A stretch of 64,000 nt of DNA from Lentzea albidocapillata subsp. violacea (lineage in GTDB: Bacteria > Actinomycetota > Actinomycetes > Mycobacteriales > Pseudonocardiaceae), in contig NZ_FNET01000020.1 in NCBI RefSeq assembly GCF_900100275.1, positions 62,001-126,000 of the forward strand, given 5' to 3'. The notes under the pieces were generated by a model, which did no database searches, had not been told where the DNA came from, and worked only from the letters and a program-made list of their open reading frames with translations. The translations under genes were made by a program, and so were the position numbers. Positions 42,669-50,016 of this stretch are shown here, one piece after another (position 1 is the first letter of the stretch; each line of letters begins with the position of its first letter).

Positions 42669-43942
42669 CTTCTCTTCGTCGATGTCGACGGCACGCGCTT
42701 GGGCATGCGCGAGCCGAGGATCTCGGCTGCCTTGCGGTCCGACGCAGCTACCCAGGCTGCGTAAACGCGCAACGTGGTAGCTCCGCCGCCACCGTGGCCG
42801 AGGCGCCCGGACACAGTCGGCAGATCCACACCAGCCGTCAGAAGCTCGGTCGCGGAATAGTGACGCAGGGCGTGCAGGCGAGTTTTGATCTTCAACCGGT
42901 CCGCCATGTCTTTGTATCGCTGCGTCACGGCGTTCGGCGAATACGGCGCCTTGTGGTCCGGCGTCTTCGTGCCGGTGAACACGAACAGATCATCAGTGAA
43001 CTTGTTACCGAGATCGCGCACACGTTCCGCTACGCGGTCACGATGTTCGCGGAGCAACACCATCGTTTCCGTGTCCAACGCAATGCGCCGGTTCTGATGG
43101 GTCTTCGTGTCCTTCAGCTTGCCGCCAACCCAGTTCATACGTAGGTCGATCAACTCACGGTCGAAGTCGATACGAGAGAACTGGAGTCCACAGAGTTCGC
43201 CCCGGCGGATTCCGGTCGTCATGACGAGCCAGACGAGCGTTCCCCAATCGTCGTCCATGCGGAAAGCTTCCTCAGCGAGCTTTGCCGCTTCGGCCGGCGT
43301 CGGCGGGTCCGGCTCTGGCGGCTTCTGCTTAGGCTTACGAGCGACCTTCGCCGGATTGACGTCGACCCACTCCCACCGCAAAGCGGCATTCATGGTTCCG
43401 CTGATGATGGAGTGGATCTGCCGGACGGTGGACGCACCCATCCCGCTACAGACATGCCACTTGCACTCAGCAGTCTTACAGTCGTGGTCGTCCTTGGTCG
43501 CGTGCTTCGTGACGAACGGTGTTCCATCACACCGTATGCGACACCGACGCAGGTCCGTGTAGAAGTTCTCCAGCACCTGCGCGCCGACTTTTCTCGCTGG
43601 CTCGTCACCCAAAGCCGGTTTGATCGTGCGCCTGATGTACCCCTCGTACGTCTCGCGCGTGCTGTCCTCAAGTTCGCTCGTTCGCATCCACTCATCAATG
43701 GCGTAGCCGAGCGTCACCGACGACGGTGTATTGCGCTGCTTGTCGACCTGCACGACAAACTCATTGCGCTTCTTCTCGGCCTTTTTCCACGCTGCCTTGT
43801 CGGTGCCCTGAATGGTCTCGCGGAGGTAGACCCGCTTGCCCGTGACGGGGTCCAGCCCGGCGTACACGACGACGCGGAGCGTGTCCCCTCGCTGCTCGAT
43901 CGACCCGCGCTTGCGGTCGGAATTTTCGCGCGCAACACCCAT
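42665..43942 (-). CDS. int: Tyrosine site-specific integrase of the element
   Basis: A 425-residue tyrosine recombinase. It has an N-terminal arm-binding domain (RGSIEQRGDTLRVVVYAGLDPVTGKRVYLRETIQGT), a SAM-like core-binding domain with an unusual Cys/His-rich insert (CRIRCDGTPF to DHDCKTAECKWHVC, ~135-165) that may bind zinc, and the catalytic domain: first Arg in TTGIRRGELCGLQ, HxxR in LHALRHYSA, GRLGHGG and Tyr in TTLRVYAAW. It integrates the element into the tRNA gene that starts less than 160 bp away, the normal int-att arrangement. Confidence 0.93.
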   Translation of the reverse strand: MGVARENSDRKRGSIEQRGDTLRVVVYAGLDPVTGKRVYLRETIQGTDKAAWKKAEKKRNEFVVQVDKQRNTPSSVTLGYAIDEWMRTSELEDSTRETYEGYIRRTIKPALGDEPARKVGAQVLENFYTDLRRCRIRCDGTPFVTKHATKDDHDCKTAECKWHVCSGMGASTVRQIHSIISGTMNAALRWEWVDVNPAKVARKPKQKPPEPDPPTPAEAAKLAEEAFRMDDDWGTLVWLVMTTGIRRGELCGLQFSRIDFDRELIDLRMNWVGGKLKDTKTHQNRRIALDTETMVLLREHRDRVAERVRDLGNKFTDDLFVFTGTKTPDHKAPYSPNAVTQRYKDMADRLKIKTRLHALRHYSATELLTAGVDLPTVSGRLGHGGGGATTLRVYAAWVAASDRKAAEILGSRMPKRVPSTSTKRS

Positions 43943-43953
43943 AGCCCCAGGCT

Positions 43954-43975
43954 ACTCGCACCCAGGGCCGCACCC
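43954..43975. repeat. Probable integrase arm-type site, attR side
   Basis: A 22-bp sequence beginning ACTCGCACCCA and ending GCCGCACCC. It matches 29974-29995 at 20 of 22 positions. It sits between the int start and the right core repeat, ending 51 bp before the core. Each copy holds two CGCACCC elements. Confidence 0.55.
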
Positions 43976-44026
43976 AATGATCAAGATCTGATCAACTTTT
44001 TCGGTTGTAACGCCTGGTCAGGCGTG

Positions 44027-44071
44027 GTGCCCCCGGTGCGACTCGAACGCACACTGGACGGATTTTGAGTC
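44027..44071. repeat. attR: 45-bp direct repeat within the intact tRNA gene
   Basis: Identical to 29839-29883. It covers the tRNA 3' half, so integration preserved a complete tRNA at this end. Confidence 0.92.
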
Positions 44072-44101
44072 CGCTGCCTCTGCCGATTGGGCTACGGGGG
44101 C
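44028..44101 (-). tRNA. tRNA with CAA anticodon (Leu by anticodon), attB of the element
   Basis: The 74-nt cloverleaf reads GCCCCCG acceptor, D arm GCCC...GGC, anticodon stem GCGGA/TCCGT with loop CTCAAAA (anticodon CAA), variable region CCAGT, T arm GTGCG-TTCGAGT-CGCAC, acceptor CGGGGGC and discriminator A. CCA is encoded (44025-44027). The anticodon predicts leucine, but the variable arm is only 5 nt, whereas leucine tRNAs normally have a long one. A hairpin CGCCTG/CAGGCG follows the 3' end. The 3' half is the element's integration site. Confidence 0.85.
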
Positions 44102-44155
44102 CGTAGCTGGGGTGAACTGTAGCGGATCATCCCAGCGAGTTTCTTGTGGGGACCC

Positions 44156-44437
44156 CTACGACTTGACGAGCCTGCCGATGGCCGCTGACGCCTCTGCCAG
44201 CTTCTCCTCGGCCACGAGACCGCCTTCCGCAGCCGCCTGCGCGACACAATGCTTGAGGTGCTCGTCGAGCAGCCCCAGGGACACCGCTTGCAGCGCCTTC
44301 GTGGCGGCGGAGATCTGGGTGAGGACGTCGATGCAGTAATCGTCGTTCTCGACCATGCGCTGGAGGCCACGGATCTGTCCCTCGATGCGGCGCAGTCGCT
44401 TGAGGTATGCGTCCTTGTCCGCGGTGTACCCGTGCAT
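44156..44437 (-). CDS. csoR: CsoR-family copper-sensing repressor
   Basis: A 93-residue helical repressor with the CsoR Cu(I) triad Cys35, His60 and Cys64 (NDDYCIDVLTQ; DEHLKHCV) and the DNA-contact helix YLKRLRRIEGQIRGLQRMV. Cu(I) binding releases DNA and induces copper export genes. A candidate operator, TACCC-CTGGC-GGGTA, lies just upstream. No copper ATPase or chaperone gene is nearby in the window, so it may be autoregulated or act at a distance. Confidence 0.88.
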   Translation of the reverse strand: MHGYTADKDAYLKRLRRIEGQIRGLQRMVENDDYCIDVLTQISAATKALQAVSLGLLDEHLKHCVAQAAAEGGLVAEEKLAEASAAIGRLVKS

Positions 44438-44454
44438 CGGCCCCTGACCTTCCC

Positions 44455-44469
44455 TACCCCTGGCGGGTA
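44455..44469. promoter_or_regulatory. Candidate CsoR operator
   Basis: The inverted repeat TACCC-CTGGC-GGGTA lies 18 bp upstream of csoR. Further GATACCC and GGGGGTG blocks follow to 44500. G/C-tract repeats flanked by TA are typical of CsoR sites. Confidence 0.45.
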
Positions 44470-44761
44470 TGTCGAGGATACCCGCACCGGATGGGGGTGC
44501 GATATGTCCGGCGCTGCTCCGTCAGCGGGAATGGGGAAGCGTCCGGCAAGCCCAGCAACGGGTCGAAGTGAGACGACTAGCAGCACATTTTGGACCCATA
44601 ACACCCCTGTGGTTTACCGGGTAAATGCCCCGACCGGGGGGTTGGGGTCACATTTTAGCGGCGAAAGGTTCGCCGTTTTTCCTCGTGTGTACTACGGTGT
44701 TGTCGAAGCACGTGGTTACGTCGAGGATCCGCGTGCTATGTGAGTACCCAACGGAGGAACA

Positions 44762-45103
44762 GTGGCACAGCAGACCGTCGTCCAACTCATCGACGACCTC
44801 GACGGCGGAGAAGCCGACGAGACCGTGACCTTCGCACTTGACGGTGTCGAGTACGCCATCGACCTGTCGAAGGGAAATGCGGAGCGGCTTCGCGAGTCGC
44901 TGGCGGACTTCGTCGGCAAGGCTCGTCGTGCGGGTGGCCGCAAGCAGCGCAAGGGCACCGGCAAGTCCACGGTCAAGGCCACCGACAAGGCTGAGGCGCA
45001 GCGCATTCGTGACTGGGCTCGCGCGCAGGGGCACCAGATCTCGGACCGCGGTCGCATTCCGCAGAACCTGGTCGTGCAGTTCCAGGAAGCGCACGCCTCC
45101 TGA
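44762..45103 (+). CDS. lsr2: Lsr2 nucleoid-associated protein
   Basis: A 113-residue H-NS-like protein of actinobacteria. The N-terminal dimerisation part is TVVQLIDDLDGGEADETVTFALDGVEYAIDLS, followed by a Lys/Gly-rich linker, and the C-terminal domain (AEAQRIRDWARAQGHQISDRGRIPQNLVVQFQEAH) carries the AT-hook-like RGR. It silences AT-rich, often foreign DNA; the AT-rich part of the adjacent integrated element is an obvious type of target. GTG 44762 has GGAGGAACA upstream. The ~320 bp before it hold only the csoR operator and promoter sequence. Confidence 0.93.
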   Translation: MAQQTVVQLIDDLDGGEADETVTFALDGVEYAIDLSKGNAERLRESLADFVGKARRAGGRKQRKGTGKSTVKATDKAEAQRIRDWARAQGHQISDRGRIPQNLVVQFQEAHAS

Positions 45104-45128
45104 CCTGCGCGAACACGCGAGGTTTCCA

Positions 45129-45158
45129 CACGTCGGCCGGTTCGCCGGCCGACGTGTT
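45129..45158 (+). terminator. Terminator hairpin after lsr2
   Basis: A 13-bp perfect stem (ACACGTCGGCCGG) closed by a TTCG tetraloop, 26 bp after the lsr2 stop. There is no T-run, as usual in this group. Confidence 0.7.
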
Positions 45159-45213
45159 AACCGCATAGACCCAGCACATACCTGTTCGTTCACACTATCC
45201 CCGGAACGCAGGA

Positions 45214-47199
45214 TCAACGGCCTGGAAAGTGTGCTCCGAACAGGCGTGACACAGCAGTGGCCTTGACCGCTGTCTCCTCGAATTCCTCGTCAGGGTCGGA
45301 CAGCGAGATCACCGCTCCGCCCACACCGAAAGTCACCCGGTCGCCGTTGCTGACCAGCGTTCGGATGACGATGCTGAAGTCGGCTGCTCCGTTGAGCGAG
45401 AAGTATCCGAGCGCTCCCGAGTACACCCCACGTGGACCGGCTTCCAGCCCATCAAGGATCTGCATGGTCCGGATCTTCGGCGCACCGGTCATGGATCCTC
45501 CGGGAAACGCGACTCGAACACATCGGACAGCAGAACTGTCCGGCCGAAGTCGAGCCCGCACGGTGCTCACCAATTGGTGTACGGTCGCGTAGGTCTCGAC
45601 GTCGAACAACCGCGTCACCTCGACGGAACCCACTTCCGCGCACGTGCCGAGATCGTTGCGGACGAGGTCCACGATCATCAGGTTCTCCGCGCGGTCCTTG
45701 ACCGATCGCGCCAGCGTTGTGCGCAACATCTCGTCGTCGGCCGCATCAACACCTCGGGGCCGTGTCCCCTTGATCGGCGATGACTCCACGACGCCATCTC
45801 GGTCCACCTTGATAAATCGTTCGGGTGACGTGCTGAGCACGGAGAGGTCACCGAAACGCAGCAACGCGCCGAACGGAACGGGATTAGCGGCGCGAAGCAG
45901 CCGATATGTGTCCCACGGGTCGAGCGAGGCACGCCACGACATCATGTTCGTCAGACACGCCTCGTACGTCTCCCCGGCCGTGATCGCTTCCTGGCACGCG
46001 CTGATCAGCTTCAGGTAGTGCGCGCGCGGATGGCGCAACGTCACGTCGGAGACGACCGGTCGTGACGGTTCGGCCATTGGTGTCAACTGGGCCAGAACAG
46101 CCGAAACCTGGTCGAACCAGCCGTCTTCGGACAACGACAGCAAATAGACGCAATCATCGGCGTGATCGATGACCACGGCACGGTCCGTGAAGACGAACGA
46201 CGCGTCCGGCTGTTCCGCGCGGTGTGCGAAGTCGCCGCCGCACTCCACCTTCAGCTCGTAGCCGAGGTATCCGACCCAGCCCAGGGCGAAATCGAACGGG
46301 ACGTCGGGTTGCTCGACGCTCCACGACGCGAGGTCGTCGTCCAGCCAGGAGAAGAAAGACGGGCAGGGGCGCGGTGTGCCGTCGAGCGTGAGCACCTTGT
46401 CCTGCACCGAGTACTGCGCGACGTGCGCGAGAGGCCCCTTGGCGTCTCCCATGAAGGAGAACCGCCCGCCCGGCCCGCTGTCCAGCCAGAACGCCGCCTC
46501 AGAGGCCCCGTGGAGTGCCGCGAACGCCTCCTCCGCGTTCACGGCCACGGCGAGCTTCCGGACGTGCACAGGACGTTTCTGGGGCGTTGGGCGAACCAAT
46601 ACCGGTTCCGGCACCGCGGCCGTCCTGGTCGGGGTGAGCGCGGCGAAGTTCGCGAGCATCTCGCGGCCGAAGTCCGTGCAGATCGACTCGGGATGGAACT
46701 GCACACCCCACGCGGGCCGGTCGAGAGCACGCACGCCCATCAGCACCGAGTCGTCGCTCCACGCGATCGCCTCCAGCGAGGGAGGCAGCTCCGTGACCGC
46801 CAGCGAGTGGTACCGCACGACGTCGAACGGCGAGGGCAGCCCCGCGAAGACGTCGACGCCCGTGTGCGTGACCGGAGAGACGATTCCGTGGCGTGGCACG
46901 GGCGCAGGCCCCACGACAGCGCCGTACGACAGGCACAACCCCTGGTGCCCCAGACACACGCCCAGCAACGGGATCTCGGCGTGGTCGATCACCGCGCGGC
47001 AGATGCCGAAGTCGGCGGGATTGCCGGGCCGGCCGGGGCCGGGCGAGATCACCACGTGGTCGAACGACCGCAGTGAGGCCAGCCGGAAGCGCGGGTCGTC
47101 GTTGTGGACGACCACGGGCTCGGCACCGTTCACCTCAGCGAGGTGCTGGAAGAGGTTGAACGTGAACGAGTCGTAGTTGTCGATGAGCAGAGTCCGCAT
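45214..47199 (-). CDS. pabAB: Fused aminodeoxychorismate synthase (PabAB)
   Basis: A 661-residue fusion. Residues 1-190 are a glutamine amidotransferase (DNYDSFTFNL, GVCLGHQG nucleophile Cys, QFHPES). Residues ~220-660 are the chorismate-binding domain (SSPIKGTRPRG, PGGSMTGAPKIRTM, RGVYSGALGYF, FGVGGAVI). The PIKGT lysine signature is that of PabB rather than anthranilate synthase. The enzyme makes 4-amino-4-deoxychorismate for folate, or for a p-aminobenzoate-derived metabolite. No pabC lyase is adjacent. ATG 47199 was chosen because MRTLLIDNYDSF is the standard amidotransferase start. Confidence 0.88.
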   Translation of the reverse strand: MRTLLIDNYDSFTFNLFQHLAEVNGAEPVVVHNDDPRFRLASLRSFDHVVISPGPGRPGNPADFGICRAVIDHAEIPLLGVCLGHQGLCLSYGAVVGPAPVPRHGIVSPVTHTGVDVFAGLPSPFDVVRYHSLAVTELPPSLEAIAWSDDSVLMGVRALDRPAWGVQFHPESICTDFGREMLANFAALTPTRTAAVPEPVLVRPTPQKRPVHVRKLAVAVNAEEAFAALHGASEAAFWLDSGPGGRFSFMGDAKGPLAHVAQYSVQDKVLTLDGTPRPCPSFFSWLDDDLASWSVEQPDVPFDFALGWVGYLGYELKVECGGDFAHRAEQPDASFVFTDRAVVIDHADDCVYLLSLSEDGWFDQVSAVLAQLTPMAEPSRPVVSDVTLRHPRAHYLKLISACQEAITAGETYEACLTNMMSWRASLDPWDTYRLLRAANPVPFGALLRFGDLSVLSTSPERFIKVDRDGVVESSPIKGTRPRGVDAADDEMLRTTLARSVKDRAENLMIVDLVRNDLGTCAEVGSVEVTRLFDVETYATVHQLVSTVRARLRPDSSAVRCVRVAFPGGSMTGAPKIRTMQILDGLEAGPRGVYSGALGYFSLNGAADFSIVIRTLVSNGDRVTFGVGGAVISLSDPDEEFEETAVKATAVSRLFGAHFPGR

Positions 47200-47288
47200 T
47201 GCAGGACGGCACTCTACCTGCCAAAACACCCGAAAGGACCAACGAGAGAGGGCGGCCACAGAACGTGACCGCCCTGGTGTTCACCTGC

Positions 47289-48140
47289 TCAGCTCCCGAG
47301 GAGGAACTTCGCGTCCGTGGCCATGGTCGCGAGCTCGCTCGCCAGGAACGGGTTGCCGTCGAGCCCGGGGTAGCCGCTTCCCTCGTAGCTCGCGTTCTGG
47401 GCGATGTTCACCGTCCAGCCGTTGGGGGCCTTGTAGGACATCCACTGCATCACGCGACCCTCCTCCTGACTGGAAGCGTCGCCGACCTGCACGCCGTTGA
47501 CTTCGCGCAACTTGCACGTCGCCTTGCTCATGCCCCAGAACCGCTTGGCCAGTGCACACGGCTCGACCGGATCCGACGGCTTCGGCATCGAGACCTCGGC
47601 GAGCATCATGCCGACCTTGCCGTTCTTCCGGACCGGCACGTGTGCCGTGTAGACCCAGACCTCCGGCGTCTGGCCCTTGTCGGTCGAGATCTGCGCCTGG
47701 GTGCGCTGCATCTCGCCGTTCTGGTACTCCGGCGCCTGGTACTTCAGCTTGGGCGTCTCGAACCCGCCGGCCTGGGCGGATGCGATGAGCGCGTTCAGCA
47801 GCAGCACGCCGCGCTCGGCCTGCGGACCGTTGGTGGCCGTGCGGTCGGACTGCCCGACCGGCCACTTCTCGCCCCACTGCGTGTCCGGCATGCCGGGGTT
47901 GGAGCTGCTGCTCTGCCCCGCTCCGACCAGGTAGTTCGTCGTTCCCTGCGGGTTCAGCGCGAACGCCGACCCGAGCCCGACACCGACCACGAGCACGGCG
48001 ACCACGGCCCCCGTGATGGACGCCCGCCGCTTGGCACGGGCCTTGTGCGCCCTGCCGAGCGCGACGCCCGGATCCATCGAGGGAGGCGGGCTGCTCGCCA
48101 CCACGTCCTGAAAAGCTCGTTTGAGGTCCTGTTCGTTCAT
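47289..48140 (-). CDS. Membrane-anchored partner of the SigE-type sigma factor
   Basis: A 283-residue protein. A short cytoplasmic segment (MNEQDLKRAFQDVVASSPPPSMDPGVALGRA) leads into a basic stretch and one membrane helix (ASITGAVVAVLVVGVGLGSAFAL, ~40-62), then a ~220-residue extracytoplasmic domain with two cysteines (EPCALAKRFWGMSKATCKL). Its ATG overlaps the sigma-factor stop (ATGA). Genes coupled this way to SigE-type sigma factors commonly encode regulators of the sigma factor, although no classical anti-sigma zinc motif is present. Confidence 0.7.
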   Translation of the reverse strand: MNEQDLKRAFQDVVASSPPPSMDPGVALGRAHKARAKRRASITGAVVAVLVVGVGLGSAFALNPQGTTNYLVGAGQSSSSNPGMPDTQWGEKWPVGQSDRTATNGPQAERGVLLLNALIASAQAGGFETPKLKYQAPEYQNGEMQRTQAQISTDKGQTPEVWVYTAHVPVRKNGKVGMMLAEVSMPKPSDPVEPCALAKRFWGMSKATCKLREVNGVQVGDASSQEEGRVMQWMSYKAPNGWTVNIAQNASYEGSGYPGLDGNPFLASELATMATDAKFLLGS

Positions 48141-48634
48141 CGAACCCTCTCCTGCTCCGAGAGCAGGCCGCGCAGCGTCTGCAGCCCCCGCGCGGCCTGG
48201 CTCTTCACGGTTCCTTCCGAACATTTGAGGACGACGGCCGTCTTCTCGACGGACATGTCCTCCCAGTACCGCAGAACGAGGCACGCACGCTGTTTCGGAG
48301 GCACCTTCGCCAGCGCCTCCAGCAACACCATCCGTTCCTCGGGGTAGGCGCCGGGCGGCGCGGCCGCGTCCGCCACGTCGTCTGTCGCCGACTCGAACCG
48401 GAACCACCCGCGCCGTCGCTCGGACAGGAACGTCCGCACCAGGATCTGCCTGGTGTAGGCGTCCAGCGCCTCGTGCCGGTCGACCCGTCGCCAAGCCAGG
48501 TACAGCTTGGTGAAGGCCTGTTGCACCAGGTCTTCCGCGCGATGCCAGTCGCCGCACAGCAGGTATGCCGTGCCGCGCATGGCGTCGGAACGGGCCGCGA
48601 AGTACTCCTGGAACGCGGCGTCCCGATCACTCAT
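48137..48634 (-). CDS. SigE-family ECF RNA polymerase sigma factor
   Basis: A 165-residue ECF sigma factor. Region 2 reads FAARSDAMRGTAYLLCGDWHRAEDLVQQAFTKLYLAWRRVDRH. Region 4 reads LAKVPPKQRACLVLRYWEDMSVEKTAVVLKCSEGTVKSQAARGLQTLR with the usual helix-turn-helix. This is the actinobacterial SigE subgroup. ATG 48634 has a strong GGGGGAGA site; an upstream in-frame start would add 12 residues without homology. It is co-transcribed with the membrane protein gene that follows. Confidence 0.9.
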   Translation of the reverse strand: MSDRDAAFQEYFAARSDAMRGTAYLLCGDWHRAEDLVQQAFTKLYLAWRRVDRHEALDAYTRQILVRTFLSERRRGWFRFESATDDVADAAAPPGAYPEERMVLLEALAKVPPKQRACLVLRYWEDMSVEKTAVVLKCSEGTVKSQAARGLQTLRGLLSEQERVR

Positions 48635-48723
48635 CAGGTCTCCCCCTGTCTGCGGTGCCGGGTTAGTCACGCCACCTGGGGCCTGGCGGGTTGCATGGAG
48701 ATCTCGAAACGCATACTGATGTC

Positions 48724-49908
48724 GTGATTTTCCTTTTGCTCCTCGGCGTCCCCGTCGCCTTGGGCCATTTGTACCTGTGGCGGCGGCTGGTCGTGGACAC
48801 GACGCGGCCCCACACGCTCGGGCGCCGCATCGGCGCGGTGGCGGTCGTCGGCGCGTTCCTGATGCTGATGAGCGCGCTGGTCGTGACGCGCAGGGTGCCG
48901 CCGGAGTACGGGAAGTTCTTCGCGTGGCCCGGGTTCATCTGGCTCGCGGTGCTGTTCTACCTGGCGATCGCGCTCGGCATCGCGGAGGTGCCGCGCCGGA
49001 TCCTGCTCAGGCGTGCCACGCTCGCGCCGGTGCCCGTCGCCGCCGGTCCCGCGCCCGCCGAGCCGGTCGAGATCGTGCCGGACCCGTCGCGGCGGCTGTT
49101 CATCTCGCGCTCCGTGGCGATCGGATCCGGCATCGCGGCGGGCGGAGTCGTCGGCTACGGCATGACGCAGGCGCTGGGCGACCCGCAGTTGCTGAACGTG
49201 CCGGTGACGCTGGACAAGCTGCGGCCGTCGCTGTCGGGCTTCCGGATCGCGGTCGTGAGCGACATCCACCTCGGGCCGCTGCTCGGGCGTTCGCACACGG
49301 AGCGGATCGTACGGATGATCAACGAGCAGGAAGCGGACGTCGTCGCGATCGTCGGCGACCTGGTGGACGGCACCGTCGCCGAACTGGGTGAGGCCGCGGC
49401 ACCGTTGCGGGACCTGGTGTCCAAGCACGGCAGCTTCTTCGTGACGGGCAACCACGAGTACTTCTCCGGACACGAACAGTGGATCGCGGAGCTCGACAGG
49501 CTCGGCGTGAACCCGTTGCGCAACGAGGGTTTGACGGTCGCCGGCGGCATCGAGGTCGTAGGTGTGAACGACGTGACCGGCAAGTCCTACAACGACGGGC
49601 CGGACTTCGACCGCGCCCTGTCGGGACGTGATCGGAACAACCCCGTAGTCCTGTTGTCACACCAGCCCGTGCAGGTGAGTGACGCCTCTTCACGCGGCGT
49701 CGACCTCCAGTTGTCCGGTCATACACACGGCGGACAGATGGTCCCGTTCAACTTCGTTGTGCCGCTGCAGCAACCCAGCACGGCCGGGCTGTCGAAGGTG
49801 GACGGCACCTGGCTCTACACCAGTCGTGGCGCGGGTTTCTGGGGTCCGCCGGTGCGCGTGGGCGCGCCTCCGGACATCACGATGATCGAGCTGCGTTCTG
49901 CTGGGTAA
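48724..49908 (+). CDS. Membrane-bound calcineurin-like metallophosphoesterase
   Basis: A 394-residue protein with an N-terminal membrane segment, further helices to ~100, and a metallophosphoesterase domain (~170-390). The metal ligands are all present: VVSDIHLGP, VGDLVDG, GNHEYFSG and SGHTHGGQ. It resembles the YkuE/YaeI class that hydrolyses phosphodiesters or UDP-sugar lipids outside the membrane. A twin-arginine-like SRRLFISRS stretch precedes a hydrophobic segment at ~135-150. GTG 48724 has a CATACT element 7 nt upstream and no ribosome site, so the transcript may be leaderless. Confidence 0.85.
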   Translation: MIFLLLLGVPVALGHLYLWRRLVVDTTRPHTLGRRIGAVAVVGAFLMLMSALVVTRRVPPEYGKFFAWPGFIWLAVLFYLAIALGIAEVPRRILLRRATLAPVPVAAGPAPAEPVEIVPDPSRRLFISRSVAIGSGIAAGGVVGYGMTQALGDPQLLNVPVTLDKLRPSLSGFRIAVVSDIHLGPLLGRSHTERIVRMINEQEADVVAIVGDLVDGTVAELGEAAAPLRDLVSKHGSFFVTGNHEYFSGHEQWIAELDRLGVNPLRNEGLTVAGGIEVVGVNDVTGKSYNDGPDFDRALSGRDRNNPVVLLSHQPVQVSDASSRGVDLQLSGHTHGGQMVPFNFVVPLQQPSTAGLSKVDGTWLYTSRGAGFWGPPVRVGAPPDITMIELRSAG

Positions 49909-50016
49909 ATCACACTCGCCTGGACTGGCTTGCGCATTCCGGGTGTCCAGGCCGTAGAGTGCACGGCCGTGCCCGCGTACGGAACGCGAGGCGGATGAAG
50001 GGGGACTCCTGGGGAA

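Larger units (their letters stand above)
29839..44071. mobile_element. Integrated AICE-type conjugative element in a tRNA gene
   Basis: Two identical 45-bp direct repeats (29839-29883 and 44027-44071) bound 14,188 bp. The right copy is the 3' half of a complete tRNA gene; the left copy is a tRNA fragment. Between them lie a tyrosine integrase next to the intact tRNA, an excisionase-like HTH protein, a TraB/FtsK translocase, DUF2637 and small membrane proteins, a WhiB protein, a Nudix hydrolase and several XRE regulators. This is the standard content of actinomycete integrative and conjugative elements such as pSAM2 or pMEA. GC content is lower at ~30.1-33.3 kb. I recognise no replication initiator. 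The element separates the siderophore locus from csoR/lsr2. Confidence 0.9.

Noticed and set aside
45214-47199. Anthranilate synthase (TrpEG fusion) or part of the siderophore pathway
   Set aside because: The PIKGT lysine motif is PabB-like. The salicylate synthase of the siderophore locus is a different gene 28 kb away.
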